The notes beneath the pieces are model-generated. The model did no database searches and was not told the origin of the DNA. It worked only from the letters and a program-made list of their open reading frames with translations. From a virus: a stretch of 22,565 nucleotides of DNA. Location of the stretch: positions 8,782-31,346 of IMG/VR virus record IMGVR_UViG_3300030106_005700, one strand, 5' to 3'. How positions within the stretch are numbered: the stretch's first letter is position 1; each line of letters begins with the position of its first letter. Position numbers and translations under genes: made by a program. This document shows, piece after piece, positions 9,501 through 17,000 of the stretch.

Positions 9501-9808
9501 GGGTAGATCAATTCGGTGCAAACCATTCAATAGTGTTATTGCCTTCACCTGTATACAATATAGCTGGTGATCCTTCTTCTGGTTTAGCAAGTCTTAGCAG
9601 CATTACATCAGCCTTTATTAATGGACCAATTGATTTTACTACTTTTGTTAACAATGGAAATGCTTACGCTATTGATGACATTTTTATGCCTAATCCACCT
9701 TCAGGTATTAATACCAGCACTTTGCTTTACGCGGTAGTAACCGTGTATGATATTAACACAGGTCTTTCTAGTACAGGAACAGCAACTTTAACTGTTCTTT
9801 TCGATTAA
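3566..9808 (+). CDS. Giant tail stabilization/muzzle-like protein with Ig-like C-terminus
   Basis: A 2080-residue beta-rich protein. The N-terminus (FNQGKMNKDLDERVIPNGQY, residues 8-27, followed by an NVQLSTSDGSNTG segment and VIQNLLGN) and the stretch around residues 1533-1600 (SYDEKVKGWTSFKSF, YFTFKRGNIYKHH, EFYGVQKDSRVRFIF) match the pattern I know as the P22 gp10-like stabilization protein, the muzzle of crAss-like phages. It would form the hub that closes the short tail. Residues about 1000-1060 are Asp/Tyr/Asn-rich. From about 1695 to the end, three Ig/PKD-like segments follow one another, two of them ending in a VTATDSNGQ or VTVTDSQGN motif. These extend the protein beyond the core and probably face outward. 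It lies between the adaptor gene (3-base gap) and a fibre-like gene. The tail-hub call is fairly sure; the individual domain limits are not. Confidence 0.8.
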   Translation: MARINNVFNQGKMNKDLDERVIPNGQYRHAMNVQLSTSDGSNTGVIQNLLGNQMLSQQINISNGICVGSIVDEGENAIYWFVTDDNRDMILEYKNGITKTVFNDPSREVLKYKDVAEYGGTDIITGINILDNFLFWTDNESEPKKINIPNSISGTDQADDTAQTKLVINNTVSATNVTEDHITVIKKSPKYPPLLEMSDGRRQGFLSATINYDFSGLQVGDQINIQDDDLLGNGIMMSWFEDDIIVLQYYDDNVPVTPLTEYQVKLQIVNINHTPGGVSNNGLPIPPDTDYDLEIISISNNTPLGLDISTGLAPSFVIDLFESIEKIFEFKFPRFAYRWRYIDKEYSTFSPFSEVAFLPGVFDYHPKKGYNIGMTNNLAQLFIKEFVTPDIPEDVVAIDILYKESNSANVYVVDTIRKNDPNISDAPYNGSTNAWTFQNADATYPGILLNRDGRYEIKSETIYATLPANQLLRVYDTVPRKALAQEITGNRLIYGNYVQNYDLNNLVANFNVNLKTFENVRNLNQPLGQAVKIPNKSLKSIRDYQVGVIYLDQYGRQTPILSSSTGVKKISKAFADNYNQLQVRCKHDPPSFATSFKFYIKEISGEFYNLALDRYYDAEDENIWLSFPSSDRNKIDIDTFLILKKGTESNDLVKEKARYKVLAIENQAPDYIKRNELPLGLEFHNNTDNDIFTQDSTKFPLQSRDFFSLNYEPFKNSSLDNIHKLLETLLSKEEIQVQFKNTSTQQASRKYRITNISASVDATTGIPEPGTQVDFKVDPAFEGDVVFAYDETNNQIKNITSVSFEKVIVENKPEFDGKFFVKILTDDIIKKHLEPAITADTQYRTVASRKIYYRGSDFLNIHSNGETTLNATNYHDNGVEATNFSAPTGSGRRNDLWDYWYKFCAYARQSHQHYPAANRVAQSVDVTQGTYQDVWFINDYNWIDQSSGINDTSGSYSTEDHANSGANYLQNKTGNGITSWSNNSRIEISITGLEPDPDNIQTSPSSVDKYYTDDYNDDDGWTTGTSSIYNVGEGNINEVFSTETSFVNSLFVGNTFRWKEDPTGTVYTITSITRRYLLEYNGDDSNTTYNRYRRPENYTTSWVMYLDKPIAWDPTNPNDGQEAMNGFSPNTNPYAEFAVDGTTSNTPSSGVTWSGISIAQGYNLEFVEPLYDDKIMPTNPSIFETEPKEQVDLDIYYEASQEYPITLTTDNFPNVIKIGSNVTLPTWNTTDNLGSGDAVVVGFSNDKIRLLSNNWTGLSIAANTILQFTTSGKTINLETLSYTGPDPVTQEVLLEVKTDLHDSPIELDFFNCYSFANGVESNRIRDNFNAVTIDKGAVVSTTLDDENLYNEDRKTNGLIFSGIYNSVGGVNELNQFIQAEKITKDINPTYGSVQKLFSRNTDLIAFCEDRVIKILANKDAVFNADGNPQLTANQNVLGQTIPFVGDYGISKNPESFASESYRAYFADKQRGAVLRLSMDGLTAISNDGMRDYFGEKLKEGTYIIGSYDNNKEEYNLTVWKGDLTGGGGSSVTVSYDEKVKGWTSFKSFIPESGCGIQNDYFTFKRGNIYKHHVPGTTANEFYGVQKDSRVRFIFNQDPSMIKSFNSIMYEGSQGKVQRGAGYTDNNFYGYKSLYNKKGWYVQTISTEKGKGNVLNFLEKEDKWFGSIRGKSNGVNDIDLKNFSVQGIGTISSIDVVVPPYTLNAGNISLSNPSNTFNTSTIDYSFTPATQTGSVAFPITYTVEVNTGTQGLQTLMTVDQNGNPTSLHEPNTVYNHVVSSNTNPADPDNNHTFIVTATDSNGQTVGGFNFMNSISTLAIPPLAMNAPVLTINTNTSSSVIIDLDVATATGGYAPYTYTGEYVQNGGVFNIYPAPVPGIQSVNILPTPNQAYDIDFNITVTDSQGNSIVQTSTINAGVSLPPVQLGPITFLDSPPTSPPTYTYTSYASLNYISFGITIETPVASNLADPIYGQYFIDDIYWVDQFGANHSIVLLPSPVYNIAGDPSSGLASLSSITSAFINGPIDFTTFVNNGNAYAIDDIFMPNPPSGINTSTLLYAVVTVYDINTGLSSTGTATLTVLFD

Positions 9809-9818
9809 AATATAGATT

Positions 9819-11234
9819 ATGAAACATATAAACTCAGTAAAATTTGATACATCGCCTATATCCAAAACAAAAACTATAAAACGTTTAACTGTTGCTGGAG
9901 ATAAAGACGCTGTATTTAGTGTATATGTAATTAGAAATAATGATAGTTATTATTATAATTTTAAAAGCAAAACTTTTCAATCAACACCTACAAGGCTTTT
10001 GCAAAAAAAAATTATTAGAGATGATGGTAGTTATAGTATAAATATATTATTTCCTACAGTTACTGCTGATAAAAATTACGATGTTTATGTTTATGCCGAG
10101 TCTCATTTTGATACTGATTTTAATAGAGATTTTAACGATAGCTTATTGTATAGAGTTAAAAATGTTGATGATAGGTTAAATGAAGATGGAACTTATTACT
10201 TAAATAATGATACTAAATTACCTTCTAGTTTGTATCAATATGCAGATATATGGGTTCGTTTTACTCTTAACCATGACAGCGCTGTTGTAACAAGAGCTTT
10301 AAATACAGATACAAGCTTAAGTACAAACGTTTCTGTAGCTAGCACAGGTGGTGCTTATGCAGCTTGGGAATTTGCAAAGCCAAGAGCAAAAAGATATACA
10401 GCTGTTACTAATAGATTAAGTGTAGTTGATAGCCCAGATAATAAAGTTAAAGTTAATTTTTTACCTGCAATGGGCACGGTTAACAACTCTATGCAATTAG
10501 CTAGAGCACCAAGATTACAAGATTTTTATGTTGTAGGTCAAGCAACTATACGAGCAAATGAAGATGGCTCTTCAAATAGCGCTAGCACTACTCATAAATT
10601 AACAAGTATAGAAAACATAAGAGTTGGTGATCAAATTATTTCTATTGTTGGTGGTGCTGCAATTACTACTAATAATGTAATTGTAAAGATAGTTCCAGAA
10701 ACAAAAACAATTCAAACTTCTGGAAATTTAACTTTAGCGGTAGATGCTGTTATAAATATTAAATCTTACGGATTATCTGGTATGTATAGATATTATGGCT
10801 GGAGATTAAAGGTTACTAATTTAACTGGTGCTTTGTCTACTATAACACATCCAGACACTGGCCAATCTACAACATTTAATTTTACAACAACTAAAACAAC
10901 TAGCAATTTAACAACAGGAACAACAGTAGTTGTAGCTTCTACTAAAGGTTTAGGTACTGGCGATAGTATATCTGCAATTGGTTTAACAACAGCAGATGGC
11001 ACGCCTGACGGCACACCAATAACAGTAGCGTCTATAACAAACTCTACTACTTTTGAAATATCTTCAGCTTTAGCAAATAACAGTACAATACTAGAAAGCA
11101 CTCCAATGTTTTTTACAGGTAGTGCTTTAACAGCGCCAATTAGTTTTGAAGCAGAGATATTAGAGGTAGGAGATACAAATATGATTTTGTATTTAGACTT
11201 AACAAACGTATTAACAATAACAGACGAATCATAA
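9819..11234 (+). CDS. Beta-rich virion protein, probable tail/fibre component
   Basis: A 471-residue protein with almost no predicted helix. Residues 15-120 (TIKRLTVAGDKDAVFSVYVI, DDGSYSINILFPTVTADKNY, then YDVYVYAESH) match a conserved segment I associate with structural proteins of marine phages. The second half holds two related small beta modules: residues about 259-310 (RVGDQIISIVGGA ... IVKIVPETKTIQTSGNL) and about 360-415 (LGTGDSISAIGL ... ITVASITNSTTFEISSAL). Between them is a GMYRYYGWRLKV strand pair. The Thr/Ser/Asn-rich composition is typical of tail fibres and surface proteins. It overlaps the next gene by one base (TAATG), so the two are probably translated together and may be partners. 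A virion protein is likely; receptor binding is possible but not shown. Confidence 0.65.
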   Translation: MKHINSVKFDTSPISKTKTIKRLTVAGDKDAVFSVYVIRNNDSYYYNFKSKTFQSTPTRLLQKKIIRDDGSYSINILFPTVTADKNYDVYVYAESHFDTDFNRDFNDSLLYRVKNVDDRLNEDGTYYLNNDTKLPSSLYQYADIWVRFTLNHDSAVVTRALNTDTSLSTNVSVASTGGAYAAWEFAKPRAKRYTAVTNRLSVVDSPDNKVKVNFLPAMGTVNNSMQLARAPRLQDFYVVGQATIRANEDGSSNSASTTHKLTSIENIRVGDQIISIVGGAAITTNNVIVKIVPETKTIQTSGNLTLAVDAVINIKSYGLSGMYRYYGWRLKVTNLTGALSTITHPDTGQSTTFNFTTTKTTSNLTTGTTVVVASTKGLGTGDSISAIGLTTADGTPDGTPITVASITNSTTFEISSALANNSTILESTPMFFTGSALTAPISFEAEILEVGDTNMILYLDLTNVLTITDES

Positions 11235-11614
11235 TGCAAGTAACATATACAGTACAAGGAAGTATAAACGCATCTGTTCAAGCAGGTGATAATATTTATT
11301 TTTGTTTAAAAACACCAGACGCTAATTATCAAACTAGTAATAGTTTTGTATATTCTGGAGTAATAAACGAAATAGAAAAGCTTGCGCAAACTACAAATAT
11401 AATAGTAACTGTAAATAATTTTTCAAACGTACCTGGTGGTGTTAATTTTCCAACTACTAATATGGATGATTATTTTTTATTTTTTGCTAAAGATACTGGC
11501 GCTAATTTAAACAGAATAAAAGGTTACTATGCAAACGTATTGTTTAGAAATGACTCTAACAATCGCGCAGAGTTATTTACAGTTGGTGCTGAGATACAAA
11601 AAAGTAGTAAATAA
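11234..11614 (+). CDS. Small conserved virion protein
   Basis: A 126-residue beta-rich protein. Its C-terminal part (YFLFFAKD at 80-87, GYYANVLFRNDSNNRAELF at 97-115, ending SSK) follows a motif (FFAKD ... GYYAxVxFxN ... AELFxVxxExxxSSK) that I recall as widespread in small structural-module proteins of marine phages, including cyanophages and pelagiphages. No enzyme motif is present. The start codon overlaps the upstream stop, so translation is probably coupled to the 471-residue protein. Its small size and strict conservation suggest an adaptor or decoration role in the tail, but no function is established from the sequence. Confidence 0.7.
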   Translation: MQVTYTVQGSINASVQAGDNIYFCLKTPDANYQTSNSFVYSGVINEIEKLAQTTNIIVTVNNFSNVPGGVNFPTTNMDDYFLFFAKDTGANLNRIKGYYANVLFRNDSNNRAELFTVGAEIQKSSK

Positions 11615-11654
11615 CATATAAAAAGTGTAATTATAAAATATAAAACAAATAAAA

Positions 11655-12515
11655 ATGAGTAACGGAACATTTTCTTTATTACCTGAAAACTATCAGTTTG
11701 GAGATTTTACAGGAGGTCTTGGTTTTGGAGGACAACAACAAGGTGGTCTTGACCTGAGCCAGTTTGATTTCAAACCACCTCAAGTACAAAACTTTAATTA
11801 TGGTAGTGGTTTTGGTAGCTCTACATCTCCTCCAACACCAGCTCCAAAAAAAGGCGCTGTGTTTGGCACTACATTTACTGGTATGGATCCAATGTCACAA
11901 GCCGGTTTTATTGGCGGCGCTGCTAAAATAGCTATGGGTTTGTTTGGTAGAAAAGCTAGAAGAAGAGAACAAACAGCTGCTAGACAAGAATATAAAGCAG
12001 CAAGATCAAGATATGAAGCGCTTGATACTAGTAACTTAGCTGCTAATATACAAAATCCATTTGCTGAAAACGTATATGAAGATTTAACAGTAAATCAACA
12101 AGCTGCACAGTTTCAAGCTCAACAAGCTGCTCAATCAAGAGCAAATATATTGCAACAATTACGTGGTTCAGCTGGTGGTAGCGGTATTGCTGGTTTAGCT
12201 CAAGCTTTGGCAAATCAAGCTTCAGTAGCTGCGCAACAAGCTTCTGCAAGTATTGCACAACAAGAATCTGTCAACGAAAGATTAAGAGCTCAAGGAGAGT
12301 TACAAGTACAAAAAGGAGAAATGTTAGTAGAACAACAAAGACTTGCTGGTGCTGAAAGATCAAGAGCGCTAGAATCAAGAAAAACAAGTACGCTGTTTGG
12401 TATGGCGCAACAAAGAAGAGCAGCAGCTGATCAAGCTGTAGCACAAGCAAATGCTGCTTTATACTCTGGTATAGGACAACTTGGAACATCTTTACTAACA
12501 GGTGGAGTTATATAA
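11655..12515 (+). CDS. Putative internal virion/ejection protein (Ala/Gln-rich)
   Basis: A 286-residue protein. Residues 1-65 are Gly/Gln/Pro-rich and disordered-looking. Residues 78-98 are a Gly/Ala-rich hydrophobic stretch (AGFIGGAAKIAMGLF) followed by a basic patch (GRKARRRE). Residues 103-260 are a long Ala/Gln/Arg helix or coiled coil holding NPFAENVYEDLTVNQQAAQF and QLRGSAGGSGIAGLAQALA. I recall this last pattern from virion proteins of marine phages, comparable in place and style to T7 gp14-like internal proteins that cross the cell envelope at injection. The C-terminus (LYSGIGQLGTSLLTGGVI) is again hydrophobic. It heads a run of three probable internal proteins. Ejection with the DNA is inferred from composition and position. 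Confidence 0.65.
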   Translation: MSNGTFSLLPENYQFGDFTGGLGFGGQQQGGLDLSQFDFKPPQVQNFNYGSGFGSSTSPPTPAPKKGAVFGTTFTGMDPMSQAGFIGGAAKIAMGLFGRKARRREQTAARQEYKAARSRYEALDTSNLAANIQNPFAENVYEDLTVNQQAAQFQAQQAAQSRANILQQLRGSAGGSGIAGLAQALANQASVAAQQASASIAQQESVNERLRAQGELQVQKGEMLVEQQRLAGAERSRALESRKTSTLFGMAQQRRAAADQAVAQANAALYSGIGQLGTSLLTGGVI

Positions 12516-12526
12516 AATATTTTAAC

Positions 12527-14041
12527 ATGGCAAAAAAACAATCATCATCATTAAATTACGGACCAGATACAGCTTTAATATTAGGCGAAAGAGATGTTAG
12601 AAAAGCTCAAGCTGCTTTAACACTAGCGCCTGGTAAAGGTATAGTTGAAGGTGTAGGCGTGATACAAACTATATTGTCTCAACAAGCTAAAGCACAGCAA
12701 GAGGCTAATAAAAAAGATAGTGACGATCATCAAGACTGGTTAGAAACTTTAGAAGATCCTTCTTCTGTTTATCAATTAACAAATAAAAAAGATAAAGAAA
12801 CTTCGTTAAACTGGTTAAGAAATAAAAGACAACAATATTTAAGCGCTAAAAAACTTTATAAGCAAACTGGTAGTTACGAATACGAAGATCAAGCAAATAT
12901 GTTTGCTAGTCAAATAAATAATTTTGTTACACAAACAAATAGTTATAACGAAACTCAAGCAGAGTATGCTGATGCAACTCATCATTTTGGTAAAGCAAAT
13001 GGTTCTAACGCACCTAAACATATATACCAAGGTGATAGAACTATGTTAATTGATGACAATGGAGATATTAATTTTAGCATAATAAATCCTGAATATTTAC
13101 AAAGAGGTGGCGATGGTAGTAAGCCAGTTAGTTATAATAAAGTTGGTCAAAAATGGAACGTTCGTAATCAAACAGCTGAAACATTTATATCAGACAAAGT
13201 AGAAGGTATTTATAACGATGCGGCTATTAAAGGCCCTACTAAATATGTTTTTAATGAGCAAAAAACTTTTTCAGAATTTTATTCTCATTTATCTGATAGA
13301 GACAAGTATGGTCCAGAAAATTCAATGGTTTTAGCTGAAACTAATATTGCTGGTGACGATGCTTTTGTTGCATACGAGTTTAAAGATGCTGGTAAAGGTT
13401 TAAATTTTTCTCAAATGTGGGAAAGTGGTTTATTAGATGATAAATTTTATGAAGGCTTTACACCTACAGGCACAGATCCAAAAACAAAAAGAAAAACATA
13501 CGATAATAGCTGGATGTTTGATGAAAAAAACACTGATCAATTAAATAGATCATTAGCTGAGTTTTATACTGATGTTGCTTTTGATAGATCTATTGATGGA
13601 GACTTTATGTATCAAGAAACACAAGAAGGTTTAAGCGATCAAGAATTAGAAGAAAGAAAAGCACAAAGAAGAGCAGATAAACAAATAGATCAAGAGTTTG
13701 AAAAACCAGACAAGCTTTCAGAAAAAGACAAACAACTTCAAAGATTAGAAAATAACTGGAACACTTTAACTAAACCAAAAGGCAAGTCTGCAGAATACGA
13801 GCCACCTACACCTAATGAAGTAATAAGCTTTTATAGAAATAATATAAACCAAAGTCACGAGTTAAGATATTATAACCAGCAAGAAGCTGAAGAGCGTAAT
13901 TTACCAAGAGGCGAGGGTTATTATAGAGTAATATCTGGAGATATGCCAGACACAGACGAAATAGAAACTTTTTATTTAGACTTTATAGCTAAGTCATTTA
14001 ATATATCTCTACTTAAATCATTGTACGAACAGAATCAATAA
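12527..14041 (+). CDS. Putative internal virion protein (hydrophilic, helical)
   Basis: A 504-residue hydrophilic protein with no signal peptide, membrane segment or catalytic motif that I can recognise. Residues about 20-150 and 365-430 are predicted helical; the second stretch is a highly charged coiled-coil-like segment (LEERKAQRRADKQIDQEFEK, then KEKDKQ-type runs). The N-terminus MAKKQSSSLNYGPDTALILG is typical of proteins placed between the Ala/Gln-rich protein and the giant internal protein in such phages. It starts 11 bases after the upstream stop and ends in two adjacent stop codons (TAA TAA, 14039-14044). By gene order it resembles the middle member of a three-protein ejection set, as in T7 gp14-15-16, but no sequence similarity to T7 is claimed. 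Virion role: likely. Exact function: unknown. Confidence 0.6.
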   Translation: MAKKQSSSLNYGPDTALILGERDVRKAQAALTLAPGKGIVEGVGVIQTILSQQAKAQQEANKKDSDDHQDWLETLEDPSSVYQLTNKKDKETSLNWLRNKRQQYLSAKKLYKQTGSYEYEDQANMFASQINNFVTQTNSYNETQAEYADATHHFGKANGSNAPKHIYQGDRTMLIDDNGDINFSIINPEYLQRGGDGSKPVSYNKVGQKWNVRNQTAETFISDKVEGIYNDAAIKGPTKYVFNEQKTFSEFYSHLSDRDKYGPENSMVLAETNIAGDDAFVAYEFKDAGKGLNFSQMWESGLLDDKFYEGFTPTGTDPKTKRKTYDNSWMFDEKNTDQLNRSLAEFYTDVAFDRSIDGDFMYQETQEGLSDQELEERKAQRRADKQIDQEFEKPDKLSEKDKQLQRLENNWNTLTKPKGKSAEYEPPTPNEVISFYRNNINQSHELRYYNQQEAEERNLPRGEGYYRVISGDMPDTDEIETFYLDFIAKSFNISLLKSLYEQNQ

Positions 14042-14050
14042 TAAATTTGT

Positions 14051-17000
14051 ATGTATTATAACAAACAAGGAAAATCATTAAATTTTTCACAGATAGCTAA
14101 TGCAGCTATGGCTAGTGATATGTCTGTAGAAAACTACATAGACATGGCTGGTATAACTGAAATGAGCGATGATGTTGTTGCTGTTGACAAAGATGGTTTT
14201 AATTTTGAAAGCAAAGGTGATTTTGATTTTACAGGAACAAGAAAGTTTACTAAAGAAGAAAGAAAAGAAGATGAATTAGCTAGAACTCAAGATCCAAAAT
14301 ATATGGTTGAAGCTATTATGTTTAACACAGAGTTAGATTTAAAGCTTAAAGACATAGATTTTAAAAGAAAAGCTTTAGGCGATAATGAAAGTTTTCAAAT
14401 GGCTACGTTTGCAACTGATGGTGGTGAAAATAGTATATTAAAAGCTACTAAACCTTTATTTGAAAGTAGAGAATATGAAAAGCTTACAAAGTCTGATTTT
14501 CAAAATATTGTATTAGATAAATACTATGCAGAAGTTGAATACGAGTTAGGTATGAAAAAAAGAAAATTAGCTGAAAAAGCTGATGATACAGCCATTGATA
14601 GTTATATAGAAGCTGATGGTACTTTTTCAAACAAGATAGATATGCAAATATCTAGAAAAATGAAAGAATATAGAACTTCTAAAGCTGCTGGTGCAGATTT
14701 TAATTTTGAAAGAATAGAATCAGAAATACAAGAGTTAAAAAATCAAAAAGAAGTTGAAAATAGATCTTATATATTAGATTTAAAAACAGGTACTGTAGTG
14801 CCTAGTAGAGTGCCTTTAGGTAACGAGCAAGAAGGTAAATTTAAATTTAGTTTAGCTGTTAATACAAAGTTAGCAGAGCTTTCTGCAGACCCTGAAGCTT
14901 CTGTTGAAGAAAACATATTGCAGGGCTATAAAACTTCTGTGTTAGCTTTACAACAACTTAATAAAGAGCTTGATAAAACTTATAAATTTAGAGTAGAATA
15001 CCCTGGTGAAAGGTTTAAATTTGTTGACGCTACTTTAAGATCTATGCTTAATTACAAAGTTAATAATCCTTCTTACAAAAACGTAGAGTTTGTAAAGACA
15101 GAAGGTGGTTTAGACAAAACTAAAAGTATACAATCATATACTGAAGATTTAAAACAATACGCTACAGACGTTGAGGTTTACAGACGTATGTATCATTTAA
15201 ACGAAGGTGCTGAAGGTTTAAGTAGAAAAGGTTGGAGTGATTTTGGAAAATATTTTACCGAAAGTTTTGTTGGTACTTACGGTTATAAAGGTGCTATAAA
15301 ACCTAAACGTATAGACGTTATACGTTCTTATGGTAGAACTTTAGGTGAAGTTGGCGTACCGTTTACTGCTAGTGAAAGTGAGTTTTTAGATGGTAAACTT
15401 ACTGACAGTTTAGCTGAGTTTGGTGGAAGTGCTAGATTTTTAGTAGAAATATGGGGTGCTGGTAAGTTTTTAAAACTAGGTAAGTATGCTGTAAAAGCTA
15501 TACCTATGACTAGACAGTGGATAAGAGGTTTGCAAATGTCAAAAAGTTATTATGACAATGCTACGGCTATTGCTTTAACTAGAACTACTTTAAAAGAAGG
15601 TGCTAAGTTTTATATTGCAGAGCAAAGAGCTTTTGGTGATGCTGATTTTAAAACAGCTATAAAAGGCGCTGCGTTTGGCGCTGGTGGATTTGGTGGTGGT
15701 AAATTACTTGGTAGTTTAATTAGCGGTAGTCCTGCTAGAGCAAACTTATATAATTATCTTTTAACATCTCCAATAGCGTTTAATATATCTACTGAGTTTT
15801 CAGAACTTGTAGGTGCTGCTGTTAGTGAATTAAAAGGAACTAGTACTGTAGAAAATTATATAGATAAAGCTTATGGTAATTTTTCTGAAACAACTAGACG
15901 TGTTATATCAAACGGTATATTTTCTTATGCTTTAGGCTTTGGAAGACAGGCTAAAGCAATGTATGATTATAAACAAAAATTTAATTTAGCTACTGCAAGA
16001 AAAGAAATTTTTACTTCTTTAACTGAAACTGCTAAAAAAGCTGGCATAACACCTGAAGAGTTTAATAGTAGTGATTTACATCTTGAATTATTTTCTAAAG
16101 TACAAAGCAGGTTAAAAGGCAAAGAGTTAAAAAAGTTTGAAAACGAATACGAAGCTTTTTTAGATATAGTTGTTAGAGAGCAAGCTCTTAATGGTATAAG
16201 ATCATTTGAAAATCCAAAAGATGCTAAACCTATAATTGAAAGAGAAAACAAAGCTGTTATTGAAGATTACAAAAAAGAGGGTAAAGAAGTTGAAATTAAA
16301 GTAATAACTCAAGAAGAGGCTAAAGCAAGAAAAGATTATGACAGTAGAGATCAAGCTTATTTTGACAAAGTAGGTAATAAGGTTACACTTTCATATATAT
16401 TAGATAAATACTCTTTTAATATTGGTGTGCACGAACAAAGCCATGCTCATGCAGATCTTTTTTTAGGTACTAATATAAAGTTTAATGCTTTGTTTTTTAA
16501 TAAGCTAAAAGGTGTAATGAGTAGAATACAAACAGAGTTTGTAGATAAAGAAGGTAACCCTCAAACTTTAAAACAAACTTTTGAAGCTAAGTTTGGAGAA
16601 GCTCCAGAAGTTAAGCAACATGCAGAAGCTTTTGCTTACGTAGGTGAATTTTTAAGCAACCCGCAAAACTACACTAGAGTAAAACAAGCTAATGGATTTT
16701 ATTCATTACAAGGTGTATTAAGCACTTTAATGAAAGATATAAATCCTAATAGAAAATATAATTTTTCAAAAGAAAAAGATATTGTAAGATGGTTTGGTGA
16801 TTATATACAAACTGTAAAGCGAGGTGGTAGTACAACTAAATTATTTGCTGAGCTTGAAAATGTTGTTGAGCCACCTGCAGAAAAAATAGTTAATGAGACT
16901 GCTGCTGAAACAAATTATCGAACGTTTAAATCAGAACGTATAGATACTAAAAAGTTAAGCGAAGAAATACAAGAAATTTACAAGCAAAAAGGTGAAAATA

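Noticed and set aside
10793-11281. 162-codon minus-strand open frame
   Set aside because: It lies antisense to the 471-residue gene, has low-complexity Val/Leu/Pro composition from Thr/Asn-rich codons on the other strand, and spans the junction of two well-supported genes.
12043-12489. Minus-strand open frames coding Leu-rich, membrane-like peptides
   Set aside because: They are the reverse complement of Ala/Gln codon runs in the internal virion protein; there is no separate start context or conservation signal.
14021-14049. Possible Bacteroidota promoter (TTG, 18-base spacer, TAAATTTG) before the giant gene
   Set aside because: The -7 box fits TAnnTTTG, but transcription would start inside the reading frame, after the ATG at 14051, and such boxes are expected by chance in DNA this AT-rich.
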